Shown here piece by piece: positions 1-11,560 of a stretch of 64,000 nucleotides of DNA. This DNA comes from Costus lasius. Lineage: Eukaryota; Streptophyta; Magnoliopsida; Zingiberales; Costaceae. How positions within the stretch are numbered: the stretch's first letter is position 1; each line of letters begins with the position of its first letter. The stretch spans positions 76,714,596 to 76,778,595 of the forward strand of contig CM050454.1 in the NCBI GenBank assembly GCA_027563935.2, read 5' to 3'. A program made the translations under genes and the position numbers. The notes beneath the pieces are model-generated. The model did not search any database. It was not told the origin of the DNA and saw only the letters and a program-made list of their open reading frames with translations.

Positions 1-2981
1 GTCAGCCAGATTGTCATCTGTATGAACCTTGCAGACTTTGATCTCGCCACGATCAATGATCTCCCGGATCAAGTGAAACCTTCTCTGTATGTGCTTGGAC
101 TTCTGGTGCGACCGTGGTTCCTTTGCTTGTGCTATTGCTCCAGTGTTATCACAGAAGATAACCAAAGGATCTGCACTCGAAGGAACAACACCAAGTTCCT
201 GAACGAACTTACGAATCCACACTGCCTCCTTGGATGCTTCTGAGGCTGCAACATACTCGGCTTCTGTTGTGGAATTAGCAACAATTGACTGTTTGAAACT
301 TTTCCACACCACTGCTCCTCCATTCAAGCTAAAAACATAGCCTGATTGCGATCGGAAATCATCCTGGTCAGACTGGAACGAAGCGTCAGTATATCCTTCA
401 ATACTGAGTTCTTCCTGACCTCCATATATCAAGAACATATCTTTGGTCCTCCGAAGATATTTCAAAATGTTCTTAACTGCAATCCAGTGTGCCTGCCCTG
501 GATTACTTTGGAATCGACTGGTCACGCTTAACCCATAAGCAATGTCTGGGCGAGTACACAATATCGCATACATAATGGACCCAATAGCCGAAGCATAAGG
601 CGTATTGTCCATTTCATCTTTCTCAGTCTGTGTTTGTGGACACTGACTCTTTGAAAGATTCAGACCATGTCTGACTGGAAGATATCCTCTTTTAGAATTT
701 TCTAAATGGAATCTCTCCATAACTTTATCGATGTAAGTACTCTGGCACAGCCCGAGAAGCCTCTTAGATCTATCTCTGTAGATCTTCACACCTAATACAT
801 AGGCTGCTTCTCCTAAATCTTTCATCTGGAAACATTTTCTTAACCATGCCTTAACGGCATGTAGTTTAGAAATATCGTTTCCAATGATTAAGATATCATC
901 GACGTAGAGGACTAGGAAAGTAATCACGCTCCCACTAAACCTCTTATATACACACGGGTCATCTTCATTCTTGATGAAACCAAATTCACAGATTGATTCA
1001 TCAAAACGAATATTCCAGCTTCTTGATGCTTGTTTAAGTCCATAAATGGACTTCTTTAATTTGCATATTTTATGACGATCTGATGGATTAGTGAAACCTT
1101 CAGGTTGTGTCATATACACATCCTCTTCTAATTTTCCATTAAGGAAAGCGGTCTTCACATCCATCTGCCAGATCTCATAATCATAATATGCCGCTATCGC
1201 GAGAATAATCCGAATAGACTTGAACATGGCTACAGGAGAGAAAGTTTCATCATAATCTATCCCGTAGATTTGTTTGAAACCTTTCGCAACTAGCCTGCCT
1301 TTATAGGTAACTACGTTACCATCCATGTCCATCTTCTTCTTGAAGATCCACTTACAGCCTATAGGGATTACTCCCGGAGGCGGATCAACCAAATCCCAGA
1401 CTTGGTTATCTGACATGGAGTCCATTTCGGCTCGCATAGCTTCAAGCCATCTTGCTCATTCCGGTCCACTGACCGCATCCGCATAAGTGAGGGGTTCATC
1501 ATCAATGATGTAGACTCTGTCATAGCATTCAGGCTATCGACGGATCCTTCCCGATCTTCGCGGTTCCCGTGATATCTAAGCCTCAGGTTGTTCAGTAACC
1601 TGATCTACTGGCTCAGGCTCATCCAACTGTGCTTGACTACTTTGTCCTTCTTCTGGATTCTCATCCAGCTTTATTTCTCTCCCACTGGCCTCTTGCAGAA
1701 GAAATTCCTTCTCAAGAAAAATAGCCGTCCGAGCAACAAATACTTTGTTCTCTTTGGGATCGTAGAAATAATAACCCTTTGTTTCTTTAGGGTAACCGAC
1801 AAAGATACATTTCTCAGATCTGCTCTCCAGTTTCCCAGAGGCGAGCTTTTTGACATAAGCCTCGCAACCCCAGATCTTGATAAATGTCAAGCTCGACTAT
1901 TTCCCATACCATAACTCATATGGAGTCTTTGAAACTGCCTTGGATGGCACTTGGTTTAGTACCTTTGCAGCTGTTTCCAGTGCAAATCCCCAAAAGGAGT
2001 AAGGTAGAGTAGCCTGACTCATCATAGAACGAACCATATCCAGTAAAGTTCTATTTCTCCTCTCAGATACACCATTCCACTGCGGTGTTCCTGGCGGAGT
2101 GAGCTGTGAGATAATCCCACACTCCTTCAGATAGTCAGTAAACTCATGACTCAAGTATTCTCCACCTCGATCTGAACGAAGTGCCTTGATATTTCGGCCT
2201 AGCTGATTCTGTACTTCATTCTTGAACTCTTTGAACTTGTCAAAAGATTCACTCTTATGTCTCATTAGATAGACATAACCATACCTACTGAAATCATCAG
2301 TAAAGGTAATGAAGTATGAATAGCCACCTCTGGCATGTTTACTAAATGGCCCACACACATCACTGTGAATGAGGTCAAGTAAACCTGAAGCCCTTTGACC
2401 TTTGTTTGAAAAAGGAGACTTCGTCATTTTACCCAATAAACAAGCTTTGCATGTATCAAGCTCCTCATAGGAGAATGATCCCCGTAGTCCATGGTCATGC
2501 AACCGCTTAATGCGCTTCTTGTTAATATGGCCTAAACGATTATGCCATAGCAAGGTGCTGTCATCAGCATACTTGGCTTTCTTAATATCAATTTGTTGTA
2601 TAGAACATTCCATGTCCAACATGAATAACCCATTGTTAATTGACCCAGTAGCATAAACAATATTATCAAAAGAAATATAACACTTTGAAATCTTGCATTC
2701 AAAGGAAAACCCTTTCCTGACAAGAGCAGGAATAGAGATAATATTCTTAGTTATGCTCGGTACAAAATAACAATTGTCCAGTTCTAATACAAGATCAGAT
2801 GGTAAAGAGATGTGATAAACTCCTACAGCAACAGCAGCAACCCGTGCCCCGTTTCCTACTCGTAGGTCCACCTCATGCTGTCCCACCTGTCTTCTTCTCT
2901 TGAGTTCCTGTACATTTGAACAAATGTGAACTCCACATGCAGTGTCTAACACCCATGAAATAGAAGAAGATAACATGACTT
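1..2981 (-). mobile_element. F1-a copia element, left segment (pol part)
   Basis: This is the 3' half of the outermost F1 element, read on the minus strand and cut by the left edge of the window. It stops exactly where F1-b begins (2982) and resumes after the duplicated target GACTT at 21225, where the gag sequence continues. Joining the two sides across one GACTT gives the same order seen uninterrupted in F1-g around 59190-59225. Its 3' LTR lies outside the window. Confidence 0.93.
1..2981 (-). pseudogene. gag-pol: F1-a gag-pol remnant: protease, integrase, RT, RNase H
   Basis: The minus-strand sequence is homologous to the F1 polyprotein from the protease (WVLDTACG-type site near 2940) through integrase (HSDVCGPF near 2360), RT (YVDD near 915) and RNase H. 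From about 1455 down to position 1 the frame is open and runs off the window. Upstream it is broken by in-frame stops at 1456-1458 (TGA), 1534-1536 (TAG), 1576-1578 (TAG) and 1897-1899 (TAG). Three of these are CAG-to-TAG changes when compared with F1-d. The N-terminal part of the same gene is at 21230-22052, beyond F1-b. It cannot encode a working polyprotein. Confidence 0.92.
2977..2981. repeat. Target site duplication GACTT (left, F1-b)
   Basis: GACTT directly precedes the outer end of the F1-b 3' LTR and is repeated at 21225-21229. It shows that F1-b inserted into F1-a near the Gag-protease junction. Confidence 0.93.
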
Positions 2982-4683
2982 TGAAAGTCCCCTAAAACAA
3001 GGGGCGAAACCCTAACAGTAGGCGCATATAAAAATTTTCGAGCGGAAGCAAGGGTTTCCTAGATCGATTTATATGTCATATGATCAACTTTCAATACCTT
3101 GCAATGTAGATAGATCTAGAAGAAAGATCATACCATTGCCATCGCTTGGATGGTGCCTTGGAAGCAAAGATCGAAAGGGGTCTTCTCCAAAGGTACCGCA
3201 CACAAGAAGAGAGATGACTTGCTCCTTTGAGTCCTTTGTGCTAGCAAAGTTCTTCAAAGTATCCTTGATCGCTTGAAGGGAATTGAGAGATGAACTCTTG
3301 CTTGGCTGAATTTTCTCCAAGGCGTTAACCTCCTCTTTTTTTCACGAGAGTGTCGTCGAAAGGAGAAGAGAACGAGAGCAAGATGCGTTCCACACAAACG
3401 TGGGGCGTTACTTTCAAATTGGAAAACCGAATTTCCAAATATAGAAAGCCCTCAATGCTCATGCGTTCATACGTTCACCCAAGTGAACCGAACGCTCCTC
3501 TTTTTCATTTGAACCAAGCGCTCACACATGAGCCGGTTCAATGACATTTGGTTCAATGACCAATTAAGCCAAGCCTTTGATCTAGATCTCATTAAACCCA
3601 AAGGTTCAAGATCTAACCGTTGATCTCTCGATGCTCTTGATCTCACCAATCCAGCATCACTTCTCTCGATCGAAGCTTACTGATCTCAAGCCCTAATCAA
3701 TCAAACATGATCAGACCAGATCTCACTTACAATCAGAGTTTAAATCCCTTTAAAATGAACCGAAACAATTCAGTCCACACGATCTGACTTAAGTAAGCCA
3801 TATCATCAAATTGTGCGACCCTAAGGGTTTCCTTTAAATGTCGGTAACGATAACTTACGTTATCACGATCAGTGAGGGGTATCTAGCAACACATCACTGT
3901 CTCCCGATATAAAGGAAAGAGTCTTCCAAGACTACACCCAAACCACAGCACAAGTGTGAATCCACTTCACTAGGCATACATGTTTCCTTTGCCACTAGAT
4001 GTTCTTATTGGACAAGCGTGTCAAGCCTGTGATTCCAATATGATGAGAATGATTAGATCAGATGAACACAGTCATCTGGGTATGGCCATACACTTTCTCA
4101 ATCATCTCATCCAGGGGGGCCCCTTTAGAACATCACACTCCTATTAAGGAGACGGCAATCCTATATCTATCAATAGTGTCCTAACCTGACTCATGATCAT
4201 TATCCAAGATAGTCTATAACCATTATGTTTCAAATGATATTGAACTACCTCAAAACAATGACAATCATCATTTAGAAACACAAGTGATCTCAAGTCAGAG
4301 GACATATGCCACTTGTTTGCATACAAGGATTATTCACATTATGACAAGCAATTGAATATCCTAGTAGGGTCTGTCCAGTACATCCAATGTACCTATGAGT
4401 CTACATCTTATTCCATGCTCGAAGCATCCTATAAGATTAGAACACATATTAGTCTCAATCATATCTAGGCTATCTCATGTTCACCAAGATATCTCGACTA
4501 AGGACTTAACTGCATGTCAGCCAAGCTGAACAGCATTGAGACATTATTCAGAAGTATACATATGACAGCAGATGATGTAACAACCTGAATAACAACCATT
4601 GCCTTTATAAACATTAGAGTTTATACATGATACTGATACAATCCCGAGGCCTCAAACATTAGCCTTAAGGGCATACCCCAACA
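2982..4683 (-). repeat. F1-b 3' LTR
   Basis: On the minus strand the LTR starts TGTTGGGGTATGCCC at 4683 and ends GGGGACTTTCA at 2982. It follows the polypurine tract. The invariant 28-nt block is at 3871-3898. A CCCCT/AGGGG hairpin lies at 2989-3004, just inside the LTR end. Confidence 0.95.
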
Positions 4684-4694
4684 ATCTCCCACTT
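4684..4694 (-). other. Polypurine tract of F1-b
   Basis: On the minus strand AAGTGGGAGAT lies directly against the 3' LTR start, the expected place for the plus-strand DNA primer. The same sequence precedes every F1 3' LTR in the window. Confidence 0.85.
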
Positions 4695-4703
4695 GCACTT
4701 AAT

Positions 4704-7700
4704 CTAATGGTTGAGAAATCTCAAACCCATATTATTACAGTGCTTTTCATGCTTCTGCTGCGCCAGAGGCTTTGTAAGCGGGTCAGCCAGATTGTCATCT
4801 GTATGAACCTTGCAGATTTTGATCTCGCCACGATCAATGATATCCCGGATCAAGTGAAACCGTCTCTGTATGTGCTTTGACTTCTGGTGCGACCGTGGTT
4901 CCTTTGCTTGTGCTATTGCTCTAGTGTTATCACAGAAGATAACCAAAGGATCTGCACTCGAAGGAACAACACCAAGTTCCTGAACGAACTTATGAATCCA
5001 CACTGCCTCCTTAGATGCTTCTGAGGCTGCAACATACTCGGCTTCTGTTGTAGAATCAGCAACAATAGACTGTTTGAAACTTTTCCACACCACCGCACCT
5101 CCATTCAAGCTAAAAAAAAAATCCTGATTGCGATTGGAAATCATCCTGGTCAGATTGGAACGAAGCGTCAGTATATCCTTCAATACTGAGTTCTTCCTGA
5201 CCACCATACACCAAGAACATATCTTTAGTCCTCCGCAGATATTTTAAAATGTTCTTGACTGCAACCCAGTGTGCCTGACCTGGATTACTTTGGAATCGAC
5301 TGGTCACGCTTAACCCGTAAGCGACGTCTGGGCGAGTACACAACATTGCATACATAATGGACCCAATAGCCGAAGCATAAGGCGTATTGTCCATTTCATC
5401 TTTCTCAGTCTGTGTTTGTGGACACTGACTCTTTGAAAGATTCAGACCATGTCTGACTGGAAGATATCCTCTTTTAGAATTCTCTAAATGAAATCTCTCC
5501 AGGACTTTATCGATGTAAGTACTTTGGCACAGCCCGAGAAGTCTCTTAGATCTATCTCTGTAGATCTTCACACCTAATACATAGGCTGCTTCTCCTAGAT
5601 CTTTCATCTGGAAACATTTTCTTAACCATGCCTTAACCGCATGTAGTTCAGGAATATCGTTTCCAATGATTAAGATATCATCGACGTAGAGGACTAGGAA
5701 AGTAATCACGCTCCCACTAAACCTCTTATATACACACGGGTCATCTTCATTCTTGATGAAACCAAATTCACAGATTGATTCATCAAAACGAATATTCCAG
5801 CTTCTAGATGCTTGTTTAAGTCCATAAATGGACTTCTTTAACTTGCATATTTTATGACGATCTGATGGATTAGTGAAACCTTCAGGTTGTGTCATATACA
5901 CATCCTCATCCAGATTTCCATTAAGGAAAGCGGTCTTCACATCCATCTGCCAGATCTCATAATCGTAATATGCTGCTATTGCGAGAATAATCCGAATAGA
6001 CTTGAACATAGCTACAGGAGAGAAAGTTTCATCATAATCTATCCCGTAGATTTGTTTGAAACCTTTCGCAACTAGCCTGCCTTTATAGGTAACCACGTTA
6101 CCATCCATGTCAATCTTCTTCTTGAAGATCCATTTACAGCCTATAGGGATTACTCCCGGAGGCGGATCAACCAAATCCCAGACTTGGTTATCTGACATGG
6201 AGTCCATCTCGGCTCGCATAGCTTCAAGCCATCTCGCTGATTCCGGTCCACTAACTGCATCCGCATAAGTGAGGGGTTCATCATGATCAATGATGTAGAC
6301 TCCATCATAGCGCTCAGGCTGTCGACGGATCCTTCCCGATCTTCGCGGTTCCCGTGATATCTGAGCCTCAGGTTGTTCAATAACCTGTTCTACTGGCTCA
6401 TGCTCATCCAACTGTGCTTGACTACTTTGTCCTTCCTCTGGATTCTCATCCAGCTTTATTTCTCTCCCATTGGCCTCTTGCAGAAGAAATTCCTTCTCAA
6501 GAAAAAATGGCCGTCCGAGCAACAAATACTTTGTTCTCTTTGGGATCGTAGAAATAATAACCCTTAGTTTCCTTAGGGTAACCGACAAAGATACATTTCT
6601 CAGATCTGCTCTCTAGTTTCCCAGAGGTGAGCTTTTTGACATAAGCCTCGCAACCCCAGATCTTAATAAATGTCAAACTCGGCTGTTTCCCATACCATAA
6701 CTCATATGGAGTCTTTGAAACTGCCTTGGATGGCACTCGGTTTAGTACCTTTGCAGCTGTTTCTAGTGCAAATCCCCAAAAGGAGTAAGGTAGAGTAGCC
6801 TGACTCATCATTGAATGAACCATATCCAATAAGGTTCTGTTCCTCCTCTCAGACACACCATTCCATTGCGGTGTTCCTGGCGGAGTGAGCTGTGAGATAA
6901 TCCCACACTCCTTCAGATAGTCAGTAAACTCACGACTTAGGTATTCTCCACCTCGATCTGAGCGAAGTGCCTTGATATTTCGGCCTAGCTGATTCTGTAC
7001 TTCATTTTTGAACTCTTTGAACTTGTCAAAAGATTCACTTTTATGTCTCATTAGATAGACATATCCATACCTACTGAAATCATCAGTAAAGGTAATGAAG
7101 TATGAATAGCCACCTCTGGCATGTTTACTAAATGGCCCACACACATCACTGTGTATAAGGTCAAGTAAACTCGAAGCCCTTTGACCTTTGTTAGGAAAAG
7201 GAGCCTTCGTCATTTTACCCATTAAACAAGCTTTGCATGTATCAATCTCCTCATAGGAGAATGATCCCAGCAGTCCATGATCATGCAACTGCTTAATGCG
7301 TTTCTTGTTAATATGGCCTAAACGACTATGCCATAGCAAGGTGCTGTCATCAGCATACTTGGCTTTCTTATTATCAATATTTTGTATAGAACATTCCATG
7401 TCCAACATGAATAACCCATTGTTAATTGATCCAGTAGCATAAACAATATTATCATTAGAAATAACACACTTTGAAATATTGCATTCAAAGGAAAACCCTT
7501 TCCTGACAAGAGCAGGAATAGAGATAATATTTTTCGTTATGCTAGGTACAAAATAACAATTGTTCAATTCTAATACAAGTCCAGATGGTAATGAGATGTG
7601 ATATTCTCCTACAGCAACAGCAGCAACCCGTGCTCCGTTTCCAACTCGTAGGTCCACCTCATGCTGTCCCACCTGTCTTCTTCTCTTGAGTTCCTGTACA

Positions 7701-8590
7701 TTTGAACAAATGTGAACTCCACATGCAGTGTCCAACACCCATGAAATAGAAGAAGAAGATATCATGACTTCAGTCACAAATATACCTGAGCCAGAAGCAA
7801 TGCTTCCCTTCTTGTCTCCTTGGAGCGCTTTACAGTCCTTTTTCTAGTGACCCAGCTGGCCACAATGGAAACATCTGTATTCCTTCGACCGCTTAACCTT
7901 TTGTTTCAGAGCCTTGTTGTAGCTCTTGACAGGGGCTTTGCCCTTCTTCCCCTTCTTCTTGTTCCTGGAAGGAACCATCAAGACAGAGGTTGAAGGCTTT
8001 CCATTTAGAGTCAACTCTGTAGTCAAGAGCATGTTCAGTAACTCTGCCGGGGTACAGTCGATCTTGTTCATATTGAAATTAATAATGAACGGATCGAAAG
8101 AGGCCGGGAGAGACTGAAGAATGATGTCTACAGCAAGCTCCTGATTGACGGTATGTCCCAGTTTCTCTAGAGCCTCTTTGTACCCAATCATCTTGAGTAC
8201 GTGAGCTCCCACTGGACTCCCTTCAGCCAGTTTGCTCTGAAAGAAAAGCTTAGTCAAATTGTAGCGTTCAGTCCTAGCCTGTGCAGCATACAGCATCTTT
8301 AGGTTTGCTATAATCTGTATAGCAGATAGATCCTCATGCTGACGTTGCAGCTCTGGCGTCATAGACGCAAGCATCAGGCAAGCGACATCAATGCTATCAT
8401 TGACATGCTTTTCATAGGCTTCCCAAACCGCCCTTGCGGCGTTCGCAGCGGGTTGAGGCGGTATAGCCGTCTCGAGGACATACAGTTTCCTCTCTGCCTT
8501 AAGAACAATCTTAAGGTGTCCGTACCAGTCTGAGAAGTTTGGCCCAGCAAACTTCTCCCTTTCCAGTAGGGATCGCACATTGAAATTCGT
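4704..8590 (-). pseudogene. gag-pol: F1-b gag-pol pseudogene (lost start, stop, two frameshifts)
   Basis: This is a full-length F1 polyprotein gene on the minus strand, ending CCATTAG at 4704. The start is ACG instead of ATG (8588-8590). TGG has become TAG at 7844-7846 in the Gag zinc knuckle, just after CFHCGQLGH. One base is inserted in an A-run at 6502-6507, after the integrase, and one in an A-run at about 5112-5121 in the RNase H region. The length of 3887 nt equals the 3885-nt form plus these two insertions. The integrase motifs (HSDVCGPF, LRSDRGGEY, NGVSERRNR) and RT motif (YVDDIL) remain readable in pieces. No working Gag-Pol can be made without suppression and frameshifting. Confidence 0.95.
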
Positions 8591-9467
8591 GGTGTTCGTT
8601 GCTGCAGTAATCTACAACAATGCAAGAACAGCAAGGTCAGTATCAATGTTTAGAATCAATCCAGGACTTAAGAAAGATTCTTTTCTCACTATTTTATCTG
8701 ACTGAAAAATCCATTAAACAGTCCGAAAGAGTAACGCTCTTTTAGTGAGATGGGATCCAGATTTCATACTTGGTCTTCGCATCCCGCTCAGGCGAGATAA
8801 GATGCACAGAGAGTACAAGCACTAATTTCTGGTAGGCAGTCCCTGCCAATCGCCAACCCGTGCGATTCCCCTTCATCTGGGCAATCCAGCAGACTGTGCC
8901 AACTGAGTTGGTACAACACAGTCTCTGATCCCACAGATGGCTGCCTCCATATAGCTCACATATGCTCAGTATGTAGCCTACATGGTCAAGCTGACCCGAC
9001 CTACTTCCTGGACCACCACGTGCTATGCTGAGCAACGAGAAGCGATAAATCCCTTCTCTGTAACACGCAGGTGTAATCACAAACCGTCTGAAGATAGATG
9101 GGAGTGCCCACTGAGTGGGTACAACACGGCCCCAACGATAGTCAGAACAGTGAGGTTTCGCGTCAGAAGGCTTACGTGCTTGATATTATAGCGTTGGATT
9201 TTAACGGTCTTTTATCTTCTTAACTATCATGCATAACCTATGGCGATAGCAGAAGATTAAATCATGCAATTCTAATTATATAAACAATAAATAGAAAGCA
9301 TGCTGATCTTATGTGGTAAAAGCCTATTAAGCCTAGGTAAGACCTTAATTCAACTTAAGTCTTCACTTGAGCTCTTCATGGGTCTTTTGCATCTCATCTG
9401 GCCCAACCCAGGGCCCAAGCGCCCATTGCAGCTCAGGTGCGCCCACCAGGTAAATGCGCCTGTCCCA

Positions 9468-9524
9468 GAGTCGAACCCTGGACCTCCCACCTGGTCAAGC
9501 CTCAAGCTGCATGCGCCTCTGCCA
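9468..9524 (-). other. tRNA/SINE-like A-box and B-box module in F1-b leader
   Basis: On the minus strand TGGCAGAGGCG (A-box-like) is followed about 46 nt later by GGTTCGACTC (B-box-like). See the matching F1-d entry at 31156-31211. Confidence 0.5.
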
Positions 9525-9842
9525 AGTGTGCTCTGTGCTCATGTCTGATTAAAATACAATTTAATCTATCTAGACATGATTGACACGCAGGTCAATTACA
9601 CAATAAATTAATTAAAATGTGATACGCAGATCACAATAAATATTAATTTACAATTTTAATCCAGGCACGCAGGCCCCAGCACAGCACACATTAAATAGGC
9701 AGCCCATATAAGATTAAATAAACAAGCATCATGGCATCCAATCAACATGTGATCCATAAACAAAATAAAATTTTCAAAATCCCATTGGAATCAATTTTAT
9801 TTTTCTTATGTGCCCTACAACCTTACAACGGTCCATTAATAG

Positions 9843-9847
9843 GGATC
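9843..9847. repeat. Target site duplication GGATC (left, F1-c)
   Basis: GGATC precedes the F1-c 5' LTR and is repeated at 18955-18959. The target is the GGATCC in the F1-b leader. Confidence 0.94.
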
Positions 9848-11546
9848 TGTTGGGGTATGCCCTTAAGGCTAATGTTTGAGGCCTTGGGATTGTAAGAGTA
9901 TCATGTATAAACTTTTAAGTTTATAAAGGCAATAGTTGTTATTCAGGTTGTTACCTTGTCTGCTGTAATAAGTGTACTACTGAATAATGTCTCAAAGCAG
10001 TTCAGCTAGGTTGACATGCAATAATGTCCTTAGTCAATATATCTTGGTGAACATGAGACAGCCTTGATATGGTTAAGACTAATATGTGTTCTAATCTTAT
10101 AGGATGCTTCGAGCATGGAATAAGATGTAGACTCATGGGTACATTGGATGTACTGGACAGACCCTACTAGGATATTCAATTGCTTGTCACAATGTGAATA
10201 TTCCTTGATTGCTGCAAGTGGCACATTTCCTCTGACTTGAGATCACTTGTGTTTTCTAAATGATGATTGTCATTGTTTTGAGGTAGTTCAATATCATTTG
10301 AAACATAATGATTATAGACTATCTTGGATGGTGAGCTTGAGTCATGTTAGGGCACTAGTGATAGACAAAGGATTGCCGTCTCCTTGTTTAAGGAGAGTGA
10401 TGTTCTAAAGGGGCCCCCTGGATGAGATGATTGAGAAAGTGTATGGCCATACCCAGGTGACTGTGTTCATCTGATCTAATCATGCTCATCATATTGGAGC
10501 TACAAGCTTGACACGCTTGTCCAATAAGAACATCCAGTGGCAAAGGAAACATGTTTGCCTTGTGAGTTGGATTCACACTTGAGCTATGTTTTGGGTGTAG
10601 TCTTGGAAGACTCTTTCCTTTATATCGGGAGACAGTGATGTGTTGCTAGATACCCCTCACTGATCGTGATAACGTAAGTTATCGTTATCGACATTTAAAG
10701 GAAACCCTCAGGGTCGCACAATTTGATGATATGGCTTACTTAAGTCAGATCGTGTGGACTGAATTATTTTGGTTCAGTTTAAAGGGATTTAAACTCTGAT
10801 TGTAAGTGAGATCTGGTCTGATCATGTTTGATTGATTAGGGCTTGAGATTGGTAAGCTTCGATCGAGAGTGGTGATGCTAGATCGATCAGATCAGAAGCG
10901 TCAGATGATGAATGGTCAGATCTAGGACCTTGGGGTCTAATTCGATCTAGACTTAATGTTTGGGCTGATTTGGTTTAATCATTGAACCAAAGAAATTGAA
11001 CCGGCTCATGGGTTGAGCGCATGGTTCATATGGGAGAAGAGAGATGCGCTTGGTTCACTTGGTGAACGCATAACGCATGTAGTCAAGGCATTGCTATTTT
11101 TGGAATGTTCGGTTTCAAAGAGGGAACGTTTCCACGTTCAGAAAAATGCCTCCTCTCTATTCTCCTCGCTCAATTCGCTCTTGGTTGAGACGACTCACGG
11201 CTTGCGTTGTGGAGGTCGACAACAAGAGGATTCGGCCAAGCGATCATCTCTTCATCCCTTCAACCGATCAAGAAATCTTTGGAGCCTTGCTAGCACAAGT
11301 CGCGCCAAAGAAGTAGGTCTTCTTCCTCTTGTGTGCGACAACCTTTGGAGGAAATCTCTCTTGCTTTCTTCTTCCAAGACTCCATCCAAGAGATGGCGAC
11401 GGTATGGATCCTTCTCTTATCTATCTAGACATTTGAAAGTTAATCATATGCGATATTAAGATCTATGAAAACCCTTCTTCCGCTTGCAAAATTTTATGCG
11501 CCACCCCAATAGGGTTTTCGCCCCCCTCTCGAAAGGGGTTCCATCA
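9848..11546 (+). repeat. F1-c 5' LTR
   Basis: The LTR is 1699 bp, from TGTTGGGGTATGCCC to GGGGTTCCATCA. The 28-nt block is at 10634-10661, the GNRA hairpin at 10668-10683, and a CCCCT/AGGGG hairpin at 11523-11538. CTATTTTTGG near 11095 is a possible TATA-like site but is unproven. Its U5 end differs from those of the other F1 copies. Confidence 0.95.
10634..10683 (+). promoter_or_regulatory. Invariant 28-nt block plus GNRA-loop hairpin in LTR
   Basis: The block at 10634-10661 has CAGTGA/TCACTG ends that can pair around an 18-nt loop containing GTTGCTAGATACCCC. It is identical in all 12 F1 and 2 F2 LTR copies. The hairpin at 10668-10683 is GATAAC-GTAA-GTTATC. In other F1 copies the loop is GTGA or GAAA, always GNRA. 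The sequence is seen directly; an RNA or protein-binding role is inferred. Confidence 0.6.
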
Positions 11547-11548
11547 AC

Positions 11549-11560
11549 TGGTATCAGAGC
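11549..11560 (+). other. Primer binding site of F1-c
   Basis: TGGTATCAGAGC lies two bases after the LTR end. It matches the standard plant site complementary to the 3' end of initiator Met tRNA. Confidence 0.92.

Larger units (their letters stand above)
8591..9847 (-). other. F1-b leader, gag-proximal part
   Basis: This is the untranslated leader between primer site and gag, homologous to the other F1 leaders, and no conserved ORF is seen. It contains TCA-loop hairpins, a SINE-like module (B box 9468-9477, A box 9514-9524, both reversed), and three CTGCGW-loop hairpins at 9579-9596, 9618-9635 and 9664-9675. It ends at the F1-c insertion and continues at 18960. Confidence 0.85.

Noticed and set aside
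10030..10224. 64-codon frame antisense to the LTR, kept in most F1 LTR copies
   Set aside because: The frame opens with GTG, not ATG, in the copies checked, and F1-b copies are shifted by one base. Conservation is explained by LTR sequence identity.
10634..10675. Box C/D snoRNA (GTGATGT ... CTGA in the 28-nt region)
   Set aside because: The C-like box is imperfect, the spacing is too short for a guide, and F2 lacks the CTGA.
11013..11459. Frames of about 150 codons in the U5 side of the F1-c LTRs (also 18391-18867)
   Set aside because: The 11013 frame opens with TTG, is absent from other subfamilies, and lies in LTR sequence. Treated as chance.
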